DNA of 64,000 bases, taken from Bufo bufo. Lineage: Eukaryota; Chordata; Amphibia; Anura; Bufonidae. The DNA lies in NCBI RefSeq assembly GCF_905171765.1, contig NC_053397.1, forward strand, positions 1-64,000. The letters are read 5' to 3'. Positions within the stretch are counted from its first letter, which is position 1. Every line of letters begins with the position of its first letter. Position numbers and translations under genes: made by a program. Positions 54,831 to 64,000 of this stretch are shown here, one piece after another. The notes under the pieces were generated by a model. It was not told the origin of the DNA, did no database searches, and saw only the letters and a program-made list of their open reading frames with translations.

Positions 54831-55099
54831 GAAAAAATCATTTTAGTTCTGTGAGTATAATAAAGCCGAATTTTAACTGTGGCCGGAGTACTCTCACTAT
54901 TGTGCGTTTTATGACATATTGCAGAGGAGCCTACGACAATCCAGCGTAGAAGCAAACTGCGAACACTCTCTTTCACGAGCAAGGGTGATGCGCGTTCGCA
55001 CCCGTGGTCCTCATCTCTTTTATTTTTTTCTGTTCCTCTCCACATTTAAGCATTCGGTTTCTGGAACTTCTCTCAGAAGATGTTTTTATACGACCGGCA
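54831..55099. other. Spacer after Penelope element 2
   Basis: AATAAAGCC at about 54,860 could be the Penelope end or a polyadenylation-like word. Nothing else recognised. Confidence 0.4.
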
Positions 55100-57150
55100 G
55101 GCTCTCTTTTTAGATTTTCTGGCTTGTGCACATGCTCCTCATGTCCTTTCTTGGACTGCTGCAGCTCTTGACCGAATTGTTCCCAGTCATGGTTGTGTCC
55201 CGACCGTTTCTCCTTTGCCTTGAGGGCTCCTTCAGCAGAGCAGGCTTATCCCTGCTCGCTTCTTTTACGTGCCTCCGGTTCACTTCTTCCAGCTTTCCAG
55301 CAGTGGTTTCTCCCACTTTGGCGCAGTTTTCAGAGACCTCTGCTTTTTTAATGGGTTTTTCCGCGTCGTAGCCGCTTCTTCGTCACTGCGCCACTTGAGA
55401 ATTTCAAGTCCTCCAACACCTCGGCCTTAACTTCTTCAGCCTTGGTTTTCTTTGACCCGCATCATATACTTGCCCTCTTAAATCCTTTTCCTCTTTCTCA
55501 TCGAGGTAGGAGGTACCGGGGACAACAGGGACTTCACCAGACTCGTAGACTTCTGGCATTTTCTCCAGAGGCTTACTTAGGACCACGGTTCTCCTTTCGG
55601 GAAGAATTCAGGAGAGCCAACCCACAGTAGTAGACAGGATCCGCATACTGGTCATCCAACTCCTCGTATTCCTTCCCCAGCAGGCTGCTGTCTACTTGGA
55701 CGGCTTTGCACACGCCTTCGCTTGGTCATGCTCTTCGTTTTTCGCACCAGTTTGTTGGAAGCGCCCCACTCTTGTATCCAAAGCACAGGTGTCTTCCGTT
55801 GTCTTCTGTATTTCTTTGGCGCCTTTGCTCTTCACCTGGATATATCAGGCCGTAGACCCTTCAGCTCACTCATTTCTTTCAGAGTCTCCTCCCTTGGCCC
55901 CTCTGCAGCCTTTCTTTGTGATTCTGTGAAGACAGGCTAGTCTTTTCTTTATCAGATCTAGGGTATAGAGAGGGAGGAATCCTCTTAACTGCTTGCAGCG
56001 GTACCGACATGTCAGATCATTTACCACGGCCTGGTATGGGGTCTCAGACACTAGGCTGAAGTCTCCCCACTTAACTCTCGTCATGTCAGATACAACTGTC
56101 ATCTGTTCGCTACTAGTAACCACCTCAACTTCGCAAGACTTTATCGACCTGGTAGCTTCCATCTCGGAGTTGCTAATGGTCACAGCGCATTAAGTCACTC
56201 ACTTATGCCGCTCGTGTCATGTTAACGCTGACCTCTAGGGGCACTGACAAGTTATCCCTACTTGGGACATGACTTCATTGTCATAGAACACTGTGCAGAC
56301 TGCATATCCACTTCTGCACCGTGTGGTACACCCTCTAGGACTGCCACTCTTTCTTGCACGTTCACCAAGTAGGATTGCTTCTGCCTTTTTTATAATTTTT
56401 CTTTCAGGCGCTATTTCCCCGACCACATCCTGCAACGGAAAAGGCATGTCATTATCATCACCTATTTCATCAAGACGTCACATTTTCATTTTGCATTTTA
56501 TCAGCACCATTGTTTCTAATGGTCACTTCATTTAAAAGGCCAGAAACCACTTCTGCATGAATTTCACCCACTAGCTGCAGGAGTGTTACCCCACAGTCCC
56601 GATACCAAAAGGAAACCCGGCCCCACTTTACCTCATGTACGAGCACCTTAACATCAAGTTCACATCTTTTGCAAAAATCCACATTGTCATTATGCTGTTC
56701 AAGTAACTTGACACTTTCACTTTGCATCTTATCTGCACCTTTGTTCTCAATGTGCAGCTCCTTCACATTATCATTTAAAGGGACAGGTACAGGTTCTGCA
56801 GGAGTTTTGTCACTCTGCAGAAATGTTCTCCATTACTCAAAACCTCCAAGCATAAAGGGAAATTACGTGCCCAACATTCCCCTCAGTGAGAACCACCTGA
56901 TAGTCCGTATTATCCGCATAATTGTCCCAAACATGTAACACTCTTTCAGTCTCTGGGGGCGGCTATCATGCTACCTCTTACCCGGGCTAGCATGGGATCT
57001 CTGACTTTCACCACCCCAAATCTATCTTTGATCACAGGCTCTTTGGGCGACTCAGAAACCTTCTCCCCTGCAGGTTCCTGCGAGGGAGTAACCGCAACAG
57101 GCTTACCCGCCTGTTCAGACACTGCGTTTTTCCCAATGTCATACAATTAT
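55100..57150 (-). pseudogene. Unrecognised minus-strand coding-like remnant
   Basis: I do not recognise the protein. Minus-strand reading in changing frames gives polar, Lys/Glu-rich sequence over about 2 kb: SEQAGKPVAVTPSQEPAGEK (about 57,120), KGADKMQSESVKLLEQHNDN (about 56,735), LVHEVKWGRVSFWYRDCGV (about 56,645), VVSDMTRVKWGDFSLVSE (about 56,090), EYEELDDQYADPVYY (about 55,670), and a basic end near 55,150. The parallel VKWG segments and two GADKMQ segments suggest internal repeats of a long hydrophilic protein. Shifts and stops suggest decay or base errors. It could be an LTR-element gag-like gene or a host gene remnant; neither can be supported further. Confidence 0.4.
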
Positions 57151-57195
57151 ATACTGTCCTCTGTAGTAATATACAGTATACAGTCCTCTGTAGTA
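57151..57195. repeat. Two-unit CTGTCCTCTGTAGTA repeat
   Basis: A TACTGTCCTCTGTAGTAATA-like unit is present twice just before the Tc1 end. Confidence 0.6.
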
Positions 57196-57492
57196 TAACA
57201 GTTGCAAGAAAAAGTATGTGAACCCTTTGGAATGATATGGATTCTGCCAAATTGGTCATAAAATGTGATCTGATCTTCATCTAAGTCACAACAATAGACA
57301 ATCACAGTCGGCTTAAACTAATAACACACAAAGAATTAAATGTTACCATGTTTTTATTGAACACACCATGTAAAACATTCACAGTGCAGGTAGAAAAAGT
57401 ATGTGAACCCTTGGATTTAACCCCTTAAGGACTCAGCCTATTTCACCTTAAGACTTGGCCATTTTTTGCAAATCTGACCAGTGTCACTTTAA

Positions 57493-58076
57493 TAGGGACT
57501 CTGTCACCACTTTCTAACCCCCCCTTTTAAAACTATTGTTCTCTCCATGGCGCCCTTGTGATTACAAAGTGTTGTTATAACATAAATTCGCCCGTCTCGG
57601 TTTGATAAAAATACCTTTTATCTATCCTGTCAATCTTGTGGATAAGGTGCCCAGGGCGTTTCTGAAGGTCTGAAGCTGCCGCCCGCCGCCGTTGGTGCCC
57701 AGCTCCTCCCCTGATCCTTTCAGCGCCGCCTGAATGTAAAGAATCCGCCTCCGGCTCTCGCTCAGTGCCCCTCCTCCTTTTCAAAGATCCCGCGAGTGCG
57801 CACAGCGAGAGCCGGAGGCGGATTTCTTTACATTCAGGCGGCGCTGAAAGGATCAGGGGAGGAAGCTGGGCACCAACGTCGGCGGGCGGCAGCTTCAGAC
57901 CTTCAGAAACGCCCTGGGCACCTTATCCACAAGATTGACAGGTTAGATAAAAGGTATTTTTATCAAAACGAGACGGCGAATTTATGTTATAAACAACACC
58001 TTTGTAATCACAAGGGCGCCATGGAGAGAACAATAGTTTTTAAAAGGGGGGGTTAGAAAGTGGTGACAGAGTCCCT
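57493..58076. mobile_element. Foldback MITE with TTAA duplication
   Basis: Two ~290-bp arms read TAGGGACTCTGTCACCACTT inward from the left and, inverted, AGGGACTCTGTCACCACTTT from the right. They meet near 57,785 with almost no spacer. TTAA lies on both sides (57,489-57,492 and 58,077-58,080). No coding content. Confidence 0.9.
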
Positions 58077-58479
58077 TTAAGTGCTCATAACTTTAAAACG
58101 CTTTGACTTACCCAGGGCCGTTCGAGATTGTTTTTTCGTCACATATTGTACTTCATGACACTTGCTAAAATTGGGTCAAAAAAGTTAATTTTTTTGCATA
58201 AAAAAATACAATTTTTACCAAAAATTTAGAAAAAATTAGCAAATTTCAAAGTTTTCAGTTTCTCTACTTCTGTAATACTAGTAATACCCCCAAAAATTGT
58301 GATGACTTTACATTCCCCATATGTCTACTTCATGTTTGTAGCATTTGGGAATGATATTTTATTTTTTTGGGAATGTTACAAAGCTTAGAAGTTTAGAAGC
58401 AAATTTGAAATTTTCAGAAATCTTCAAAATCCCTTTTTATGGACCAGTTCAGGTTTGAAGTCATATTGTGAGGCTTAGA

Positions 58480-59790
58480 TAATAGAAACCACCCCTCAAG
58501 GTATTCAAAACTTTTTTTTCAAACTGTATTAACCCTTTAGGTCTTCCACAAGAGTTAATGGCAGATTGAGAAACAATTTTGAAATTTCAATTTTTTGGAA
58601 AACTTTTCCAATATAATCAATTTTTTCCAGGAGTAAAACAAGGGTTAACTGCCAAACAAAAACTCAAAATGGTTGCCCTGATTCTGTAGTTTGCAAAAAC
58701 ACCCCATATGTGGTCCGTAAACTGCTGTTTGGCCAAACGGGAGCACATAGAAGGAGGGAAACACCATATGGGTTTTGGAAGGCAGATTTTGCAGGACTGG
58801 TTTTGTTTATACCATGTCCCATTTGAAGCCCCCTGATGCACCCTAGAATAGAAATTTCAAAAAAGTGGACTCCATCTAAGAAAGTACACCCGCTCAAGGT
58901 ATCAAAACTGGTTTACAAACTTGGTAACCCTTTAGGTGTTCCACAAGAGTTAATGGCAGATGGAGAAACAATTTTAAAATTTCTATTTTTTGGAAAATTT
59001 TCCATTTTAAACCCATACTTTATACTGGAAAAAATGGGTTAACAGCCAAACAAAACTCAAAAGTGGGTTGCCCTGATTCAGTAGTTTGCAGAAACACCCC
59101 ATATGTGGTCGTAAACTACTATTTGGCTAAACGGCAGGACATAGAAGAAGGGGAACGTCATATGGTTTTTGGAAGGCAGATTTTGCTGGACTGGTTTATT
59201 TACACCATGTACCCTTTCAAGCCCCCTGATGCACCCCTAGAGTAGAAACTCCATAAAAGTGACCCCATCTAGGAAACTACGGGATAAGGTGGTTGTTGTT
59301 TTGGGACTATTTTAGGGGTAAATATGATTTTTGGTTGCTCTATATTACTCTTTTTTGAGGCAATGTAACAAAAAAAAAATTTCTAAAATTGTTTCTACAT
59401 TCGCTATTTAGTTTTGTGGAACACCTAAAGGGTTAACATAGTTTGTAAAGTAACTTTTGAATACCTTGAGGGGTGTAGTTTCTTAGATGGGGTCACTTTT
59501 TTGGAGTTTCTAGTCTAGGCTACATCAGGGGGGGCTTCTAATGGGACATGGTGTCAATAAACCACTGTCCATCAAAATCTGCCTTCCAGAAACCGTATGG
59601 AAGTTCCCTCGTTCTATGCCCTGCCGTGCGGCTATATAGCCATTTACGACCACATATGGGGTGGTTTCTGCAAACTACAGAATCGAGGGCCATAAATATG
59701 AGTTTCTGTTTGGCTGTTAACCCTTGCTTTATTACCGGCAAAAAGGATTCAATGGAAAATTTGCCCAAAAATGGGTGTTTTGGCACCGTT
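58480..59790. repeat. Direct and inverted non-coding blocks of the piggyBac
   Basis: A ~394-bp unit recurs: TTCCACAAGAGTTAATGGCAG at about 58,545 and 58,939. An inverted partner holds GGAACACCTAAAGGGTTAAC (about 59,418). CTCAAGGTATTCAAAACTT (58,495) pairs with TTTTGAATACCTTGAGGGG (59,454). No gene. Confidence 0.75.
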
Positions 59791-59959
59791 TTTATTTTAT
59801 ATTTTAACACCGTTCATCGAGGCGTTTGGTCAAAAGTTATTTTTATAGCGACGACTTTTAGCCACGCGACGATGCCCAATATGTATGCTCTCAGACTTTG
59901 GAGACACTAAGCAGGCATCCTAAAAACTGCGGCCCTCCAGATGTTGTAAAACTACAATT

Positions 59960-60960
59960 CCCACCCTGCCCTGCTGATGGCTGTAGGTTGTCTGGGCATG
60001 CTGGAGTTACAGGTTTTACAACATCTGGAGGGCCGCAGTTGAGGATGCTGCTCTAAAACTAAATTTTTTTGGGGAAAAAAATTGTTTTCCGTGTCTCCAA
60101 AGTCTGAAAGCCATAGTTTTTTATGTTCTCTAGTGGACTGTTGGGGATTATAAAAATTTAGTACTCCCATGGAAGTGTGGTACTCCCTGAAGCAATCGAT
60201 AACGCAGAGGCCCGGATGATCGGGGCAAGTGTCGCACTGAGTGTGGTGTCCTTCCGTATCCCCCTCCTGCGACACACTCTGCACTTTTTTTTTGGGTTCG
60301 TCCCTTCTTTCCAGTAGGGGGACCACACCTGGAAAGTGTTGGCCAGGAAACGATCCGGGCGCCTCCAATTCCCGAGGTACTCCGGCCTGCTCTTTCCCGG
60401 TCCGAAAAGATCAGGTCCTTGAGGACTGCCTCATAGAATTGGAGGAATGTCCCTGTGCTGCCAGCGCTTCGGGATAGTACAAAAGAGTTGTACATGGCAA
60501 CCTGCACCAAGTAGACCGCACTTTTTTGTACCATGCCCGGGTTTTTGCGCATGGCATTTTATGGCTTGAGGACTTGATCAGAGAGATCAACTCCTCCCAT
60601 ATACCGATTGTAGTCGACGATACAATCGGGCTTGAGGACCGTTGCCGCGGGTACCTCGCACAGGGACAGGGGTGGTGCTGTTACCGTGGATTGTGGACAG
60701 TACAAGGACATCCCTCTTGTCCTTATACCTGACCAGCCAACAGGTTTTCCACTGGTAAGTGCACGGGTCTCACCCCTGGGATAGGTACCTGGAGGGGGGT
60801 AGGCAGGGAGGCCGCGTTGATTTTCCGCACTGCCACCACAATGTGAACGTGGATCTGGCGGCAAGGGACCTGAACAAGGGAATGCTGGTATAAAAGTTGT
60901 CCACGTACAAGTGTAACCGTTAATCCAGCTGGTGGTGGTGGGGGGCTCTTGGGGGGGGGC
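59960..60960 (-). pseudogene. piggyBac transposase, C-terminal part, broken
   Basis: The minus strand from about 60,945 reads, across frames, LYVDNFYTS-like start, CIVDYNRYMGGVDLSDQVLK (about 60,630-60,565), SAVYLVQVAMYNSFVLSRSA and GTFLQFYEAVLKDLIFSD (60,500-60,400). It ends in the zinc-finger-like tail with TLCDTCPDHPGLCVIDCF-like cysteines (about 60,250-60,180). These are hallmarks of piggyBac transposase, which excises precisely at TTAA. The N-terminal half, including the first catalytic aspartates, is absent: the code stops near 60,960 and untranslated-type DNA follows. Several frameshifts. Inactive. Confidence 0.88.
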
Positions 60961-61661
60961 AAGTGGCAGGGGGGGGTCTGGGGTCTGATAGATGGATCAA
61001 AGAAAGTTTAGTGTAAAAGTTTTTTTTTTTCCTAACTAACTTTTCCCTTCTTTCCCTTCCTAACGGTGCCTCTCCTCCTCACTGCCCCTAACCTACTCTG
61101 GGTTGCTATGGGTGGCAGGAGGGTGAGGGATGGCGATTATGGGGACGCGGAGGAGCTGGTGCTGAACGGTGCCTGGCACCGGTCAGGGTGCTGGACAGGA
61201 AGACGAGGGGAGAGAGGAGCGCAGGAAGTTTGAATCTCGCGCTCTCTCTCCCTGCACGCATTCGAGCACCCTGGACAGCAGTGTTTCAGCACCATGGCCA
61301 GCACCGCGCCTCTGCCAAATCCTCGGACGTGCGATAGGTGGTGTATTATTACGCCTCCTGATCGCAGTCTTTTTTCTTCCGGTTCATTCGGGTACGAGGA
61401 CACCCAAATGGGACCGAAACGCAGGAAAAACCGCAGGTCTGAATTGACCTGCGGTTTTCAGCGAATCGCGATACGGGGGGGTCAAATGACCCCCCCCTGC
61501 ATTGTACGGATGCCGGCTGAATGATTTCAGCCGAAATCCCGTTCCGATAACCCCGCGGCGCCGGAATAGCAAATTAAAGCCATGACGTACCGGTACGTCA
61601 TGGGTCCTTAAGGACTCGGGACCCATGCCGTACCGGTACGTCCTAAGTCCTTAAGGGTTAA

Positions 61662-62060
61662 TAACTGGTTGAACCTCCTTTTGGCAGCAATAACTTCCAC
61701 CAAACGTTTCCTGTAGTTGCAGATCAGACGTGCACAACGGTCAGGAGTAATTCTTGACCATTCCTCTTTACAGAACTGTTTCAGTTCAGCAATACTCTTG
61801 GGATGTCTGGTGTGAATCGCTTTCTTGAGGTTAATGCCACAGCATCTCAATTGGGGTTGAGGTCAGGACTCTGACTGGGCCACTCCAGAAGGCTTATTTT
61901 CTTCTGTTTAAGCCATTCTGTTTGATTTATCTTCTATGCTTTGGGTCGTTGTCCTGTTGCACACTCCATTTTCTGTTGAGCTTCAGCTGGTGGACAAATG
62001 GCCTTAAGTTCTCCTGCAAAATGTCTTGATAAACTTGGGAATTCATTTTTCCTTTGATGA
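61662..62060 (-). pseudogene. Tc1 transposase C-terminal part
   Basis: Minus-strand reading: FAIIKGKMNSQVYQDILQEN, then WSVQQDNDPKH (about 61,945; the Asp-x-Asp-Pro-Lys-His motif of the second catalytic Asp region), then HPKSIAELKQFCKEEWSRIT near the end (about 61,790). Indels break it at about 61,930 and 61,850. It belongs to Tc1 element 3 and differs in sequence from the Tc1 family at 26,392 and 52,038. Confidence 0.85.
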
Positions 62061-62065
62061 TAGCA

Positions 62066-63243
62066 AATTGGCAAATGTTGTGCCCATTCACAAGAAAGGT
62101 AGTAGGGAGGAATCGGCAACTATAGCCAGTAAGCCTGACATCAATAGTGGGGAAATTAATGGAAACCATACTTGAGGAGAGGATTGTGGAACATCTAAAA
62201 TCCCATGGATTGAAAGATGAAGAACAGCCTGGGTTTACTTCAGGGAGATCATGTCAAACTAATCTTATTGATTTTTTTGATTGGGTGACTAAAATAATAG
62301 ATGGCGGAGGTGCAGTAGACATCGCTTATCTGGACTTTAGTAAGGCTTTTGATACTGTCCCACATAGAAGGCTTATCAATAAATTGCAGTCTTTGTGCTT
62401 GGACTCCCATATTGTTGAATGGATTAGCAGTGGCTGAGGGACAGACAACAGAGGGTTGTAGTCAATGGAGTATATTCAGACCATGGTCTTGTTACCAGTG
62501 TGGTACCTCAGGGATCTGTTCTGGGACCCATATTGTTTAATATCTTTATCAGCGAAATTGCAGAAGCCTCGATGGTAAGGTGTGTCTTTTTGCTGATGAC
62601 ACAAAGATTTGTAACAGGGTTGATGTTCCTGGAGGGATACACCAAATGGAAAAGGATTTAGGAAAACTAATGGAATGGTCAAAAATCTGGCAACTAAAAT
62701 TTAATGTTGATAAGTGCAAGATAATGAACCTGGGGCGTAAAAACCCAAGAGCAAAATTAAAATCAGTGATACAGTCCTAACCTCAGTATCTGAGAAAGGG
62801 ATTTAGGGGTCATTATTTCAGAAGACTTAAAGGTAGGCAGACAATGTCATAGAGCAGCAGGAGATGCTAGCAGAATGCTGCTGGGGTGTATAGGGAGAGG
62901 CATTACCAGTAGACAAAGGGGGGGGGCGCTCATGCCGCTCTACAGAGCACTAGTGAGACCTCATCTGGAGTATTGTGCTCAGTACTGGAGACCATATCTC
63001 CAGAAGGATATCGATACTTTGGAGAGAGTTCAGAGAAGAGCCACTAAACTGGTCCATGGATTGCAGGATAAAACTTACCAGGAAAGATTAAAGGACCTTA
63101 ACATGTATATCTTGGAAGAAAGACGAGACAGAGGGGAGATGAGAGAAACTGCTAAATACATAAAGGGAATCAACAAGGTAAAAGAGAGAGAAGATTTACA
63201 AGAAGAAAAACTGCTACAAGAGGACATAGTGTTAAATTAGAGG
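62066..63243 (+). mobile_element. CR1/L2-type LINE fragment
   Basis: 5'-truncated piece starting at LANVVPIHKKGS-like sequence (about 62,072) directly against the Tc1 remnant. It contains the RT core and the C-terminus of a non-LTR reverse transcriptase and ends with the stop at 63,238-63,240. The clade (L2 or CR1-like) is judged from motif style. Confidence 0.82.
62075..63240 (+). pseudogene. CR1/L2-type reverse transcriptase, broken
   Basis: KLMETILEERIVEHLKSHGL and QPGFTSGRSCQTNLIDFFDW lead to the catalytic segment IAYLDFSKAFDTVPHRRLIN (about 62,320-62,380). The second motif [12 protein letters not shown] (F-A-D-D box) is at about 62,586, and the C-terminal ALVRPHLEYCAQYWRPYLQK with ERVQRRATKLV is at 62,945-63,050. 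Frames change near 62,430, 62,780 and 62,860. No endonuclease domain is present because of 5' truncation. Confidence 0.88.
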
Positions 63244-63268
63244 GGCAAAGGGTTAAAAGTAATATCAG

Positions 63269-63559
63269 AATGCCAGGGCAGTATAACTACCCCACAAGTG
63301 ACCCCATTTTGGAAAGAAGACACCCCAAGGTATTCCGTGAGGGCATCGCGAGTTCCTAGAATTTTATATTTTTTGTCACAAGTTAGCGGAAAATGATGAT
63401 TTTTTTATTTATTTTTTTCCTTACAAAGTCTCATATTCCACTAACTTGTGACAAAAAATAAAAACTTCCATGAACTCACTATGCCCGTCACGAAATACCT
63501 TGGGGTGTCTTCTTTCCAAAATGGGGTCACTTGTGGGGTAGTTATACTGCCCTGGCATT
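63269..63559. repeat. Inverted repeat, ~110-bp arms
   Basis: AATGCCAGGGCAGTATAACT (63,269) pairs with AGTTATACTGCCCTGGCATT (63,540-63,559). The arms continue through ACCCCATTTTGGAAAGAAGA and converge near 63,415 at a T-rich loop. Confidence 0.88.
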
Positions 63560-63595
63560 TTAGGGGCCGAATGCGTGAGAAGTGGTTTGAAATCA

Positions 63596-64000
63596 AAATC
63601 TGTGAAAAATGGCCGGTGAAATCCAAAAGGTGCTCTTTGGAATGTGGGCCCCTTTGCCCACCTAGGCTGCAAAAAAGTGTCACACATCTGGTATCCCCGT
63701 ACTCAGGAGAAGTTGGGCAATGTGTTTTGGGGTGTCTTTTTACATATACCCATGCTGGGTGAGAGAAATATCTTGCAAAAGACAACTTTTCCCATTTTTT
63801 ATACAAAGTTGGCATTTGACCGAGATATTTCTCTGACCCAGCATGGGTATATGTAAAATGACACCCCAAAACACATTGCCCAACTTCTCCTGAGTACGGA
63901 GATACCACATGTGTGACACTTTTTTGCAGCCTAGATGGGCAAAGGGGCCCACATTCCAAAGAGCACCTTTCGGATTTCACCGGCCATTTTTTACAGATTT
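63596..64000. repeat. Inverted repeat running off the window end
   Basis: TGGCCGGTGAAATCC (about 63,611) pairs with GGATTTCACCGGCCA near 63,972-63,986. TGCCCAACTTCTCCTGAGTA (about 63,878) is the complement of 63,700-63,720. Centre about 63,805. Together with the previous palindrome it probably forms a foldback-type element that continues past 64,000. Confidence 0.85.

Larger units (their letters stand above)
57421..61657 (-). mobile_element. piggyBac transposon, internally deleted
   Basis: Bounded by TTAA (57,417-57,420 and 61,658-61,661) with ends CCCCTTAAGGACT and, inverted, CCCTTAAGGACTTAGG. It inserted in the Tc1 element. The minus strand holds the C-terminal half of a piggyBac transposase. 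The long 3' region (58,080-59,900) consists of related direct and inverted non-coding blocks. A foldback MITE is nested at 57,493-58,076. Confidence 0.9.
57196..62065 (-). mobile_element. Tc1-like element 3, split by a piggyBac
   Basis: The left part (57,196-57,416) starts CAGTTGCAAGAAAAAGTATG. The right part (61,662-62,065) carries minus-strand transposase. The reading GTGAACCCTTGGATTTAA is followed by TAACTGGTTGAACC across the piggyBac, consistent with one original element. The far end is missing; a CR1/L2-type LINE follows at about 62,066. Confidence 0.83.

Noticed and set aside
53387..64000. Remaining gga1 exons (GAT, hinge, ear)
   Set aside because: I looked for GAT-type sequence such as the continuation after DDDEKSK and found none. 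The rest of the gene is probably beyond the window or was missed because of base errors.

Overview
This window looks like repeat-saturated DNA from a vertebrate, most probably an anuran amphibian. It carries V-SINE, L1-type and CR1/L2-type LINEs, a chromodomain Ty3/Gypsy element, Penelope-like elements, and Tc1, hAT and piggyBac/TTAA DNA transposons. There is also a spliced vertebrate gene, gga1. The species assignment is inference; the element families and gga1 are read from the sequence.

Left part (1-19,013): the end of a hAT-like non-autonomous element with an internal minisatellite is followed by one very large hAT transposon (2,018-19,013). That transposon has an exact 8-bp target duplication and a broken BED-finger transposase on the minus strand. 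It contains a 141-bp tandem array, a young Gypsy element with nearly identical LTRs that has lost gag, and a 5-kb L1-type LINE with a 14-bp target duplication. Removing the inserts restores continuous hAT sequence.

Middle (19,014-45,400): an 893-bp palindromic insertion with a 15-bp target duplication; a second Gypsy remnant; a solo LTR with 5-bp target duplication; a ~35-bp minisatellite broken up by a hAT-N copy and a Tc1 element; the Tc1 split by 5.4 kb of other repeats (a TTAA-type hairpin element, a piggyBac-derived element, a V-SINE); a Penelope-like element interrupted in its reverse transcriptase by a complete hAT-N copy; two putative LTRs of other families; and a 305-bp hAT MITE.

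Right part (45,480-53,386, probably continuing past the window): promoter and the first six exons of gga1, a Golgi/trans-Golgi ARF-dependent clathrin adaptor, encoding the VHS domain and the start of the linker to GAT. Introns 1 and 2 hold large minisatellites and intron 4 a Tc1 fragment. The exons carry several one-base length errors, mostly in short homopolymer runs, while most splice sites and protein similarity are kept. This suggests consensus errors more than gene death.

After exon 6 come a 5'-truncated Penelope element with a hammerhead-ribozyme-like 3' motif, an unrecognised minus-strand coding-like stretch (55,100-57,150), a Tc1 containing a piggyBac that itself contains a foldback MITE, a CR1/L2-type LINE fragment, and two large inverted repeats at the window end. 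No bacterial-type operons, CRISPR arrays or true tRNA/rRNA genes were seen.
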